Made by a program: the position numbers and the translations under genes
Part shown: positions 14,673 to 14,717 of the stretch, one piece after another
Layout: each line of letters begins with the position of its first letter
Position numbering within the stretch: position 1 is the stretch's first letter
DNA from: an uncultured Ignavibacteriota bacterium
Lineage (GTDB): Bacteria > Bacteroidota > Ignavibacteria > Tepidaquicellales > Tepidaquicellaceae
DNA: 14,717 bases
Assembly (NCBI GenBank): GCA_937983305.1
Contig: CALKAJ010000053.1
Span: 1-14,717, forward strand
Direction: 5' to 3'
The notes under the pieces: generated by a model
Told to the model about the DNA's origin: nothing
The model's input: only the letters and a program-made list of their open reading frames with translations
The model's database searches: none

Positions 14673-14717
14673 AGATCGGAAGAGCGTCGTGTAGGGAAAG
14701 AGTGTAGATCTCGGTGG
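14673..14717. other. Illumina TruSeq adapter at the contig end
   Basis: From 14673 the sequence begins AGATCGGAAGAGCGTCGTGT and continues to the end of the window as the standard reverse complement of the TruSeq universal adapter; all 45 bases match from memory. It is an assembly artefact and should be trimmed. It creates a false stop codon for the bisphosphatase gene. Confidence 0.97.

Noticed and set aside
14673..14694. Natural C-terminus DRKSVV and stop codon of fructose-bisphosphatase
   Set aside because: These codons lie wholly in sequencing adapter; the genomic sequence ends inside codon 312.

Overview
The window looks like the end of a draft short-read contig from a low-GC bacterium. 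It is most likely from the Bacteroidota/Ignavibacteria/Chlorobi side of the tree. That placement is an inference from A+T-rich intergenic DNA, few strong Shine-Dalgarno sites, one good match to the Bacteroidota-type promoter consensus (TTG, then TAnnTTTG), an rseC gene attached to an rnf locus, and the overall flavour of the proteins. The last 45 bases are Illumina TruSeq adapter, not genomic sequence, so the final gene is cut artificially.

Left edge (1-890): a small Y1/HUH transposase of the REP-associated (RAYT) type lies at 153-689. A perfect 26-bp palindrome sits downstream, and a degenerate, inverted half-copy of it sits upstream, so it resembles a transposase carrying its own REP-like elements. 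Between it and the next gene are a duplicated 47-bp repeat and a 9-bp tandem repeat that runs into the rseC stop codon.

Centre (888-8150, all minus strand): a complete Rnf ferredoxin:NAD+ oxidoreductase operon, read as rnfC-rnfD-rnfG-rnfE-rnfA, then a Tat-exported NusG-domain-II protein, the flavin transferase apbE, rnfB and rseC. RnfB and RnfC carry the Fe-S and flavin electron entry. RnfA and RnfE hold the membrane cysteines. RnfD and RnfG keep threonine motifs for covalent FMN, which ApbE would attach. The complex couples electron transfer between ferredoxin and NAD+ to Na+ or H+ movement, which suggests anaerobic or facultative metabolism. The order is C-D-G-E-A-B, as in clostridia, with two genes inserted before rnfB. 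A terminator-like hairpin lies immediately before rseC. rnfC has no ATG/GTG/TTG codon in front of its conserved N-terminus.

Right part (8250-14672): an RmlD-like sugar-nucleotide reductase (minus); an unrecognised five-helix membrane protein followed by a secreted M28 metallopeptidase with a PDZ domain (plus, probably one transcript); acpS (minus, convergent with the peptidase); radA (plus, TTG start); and class I fructose-1,6-bisphosphatase (plus, cut by the adapter). These are ordinary housekeeping genes. No tRNA, rRNA or CRISPR array was seen. No gene-free stretch exceeds 300 bases; the longest is 690-887, which holds the repeats described.
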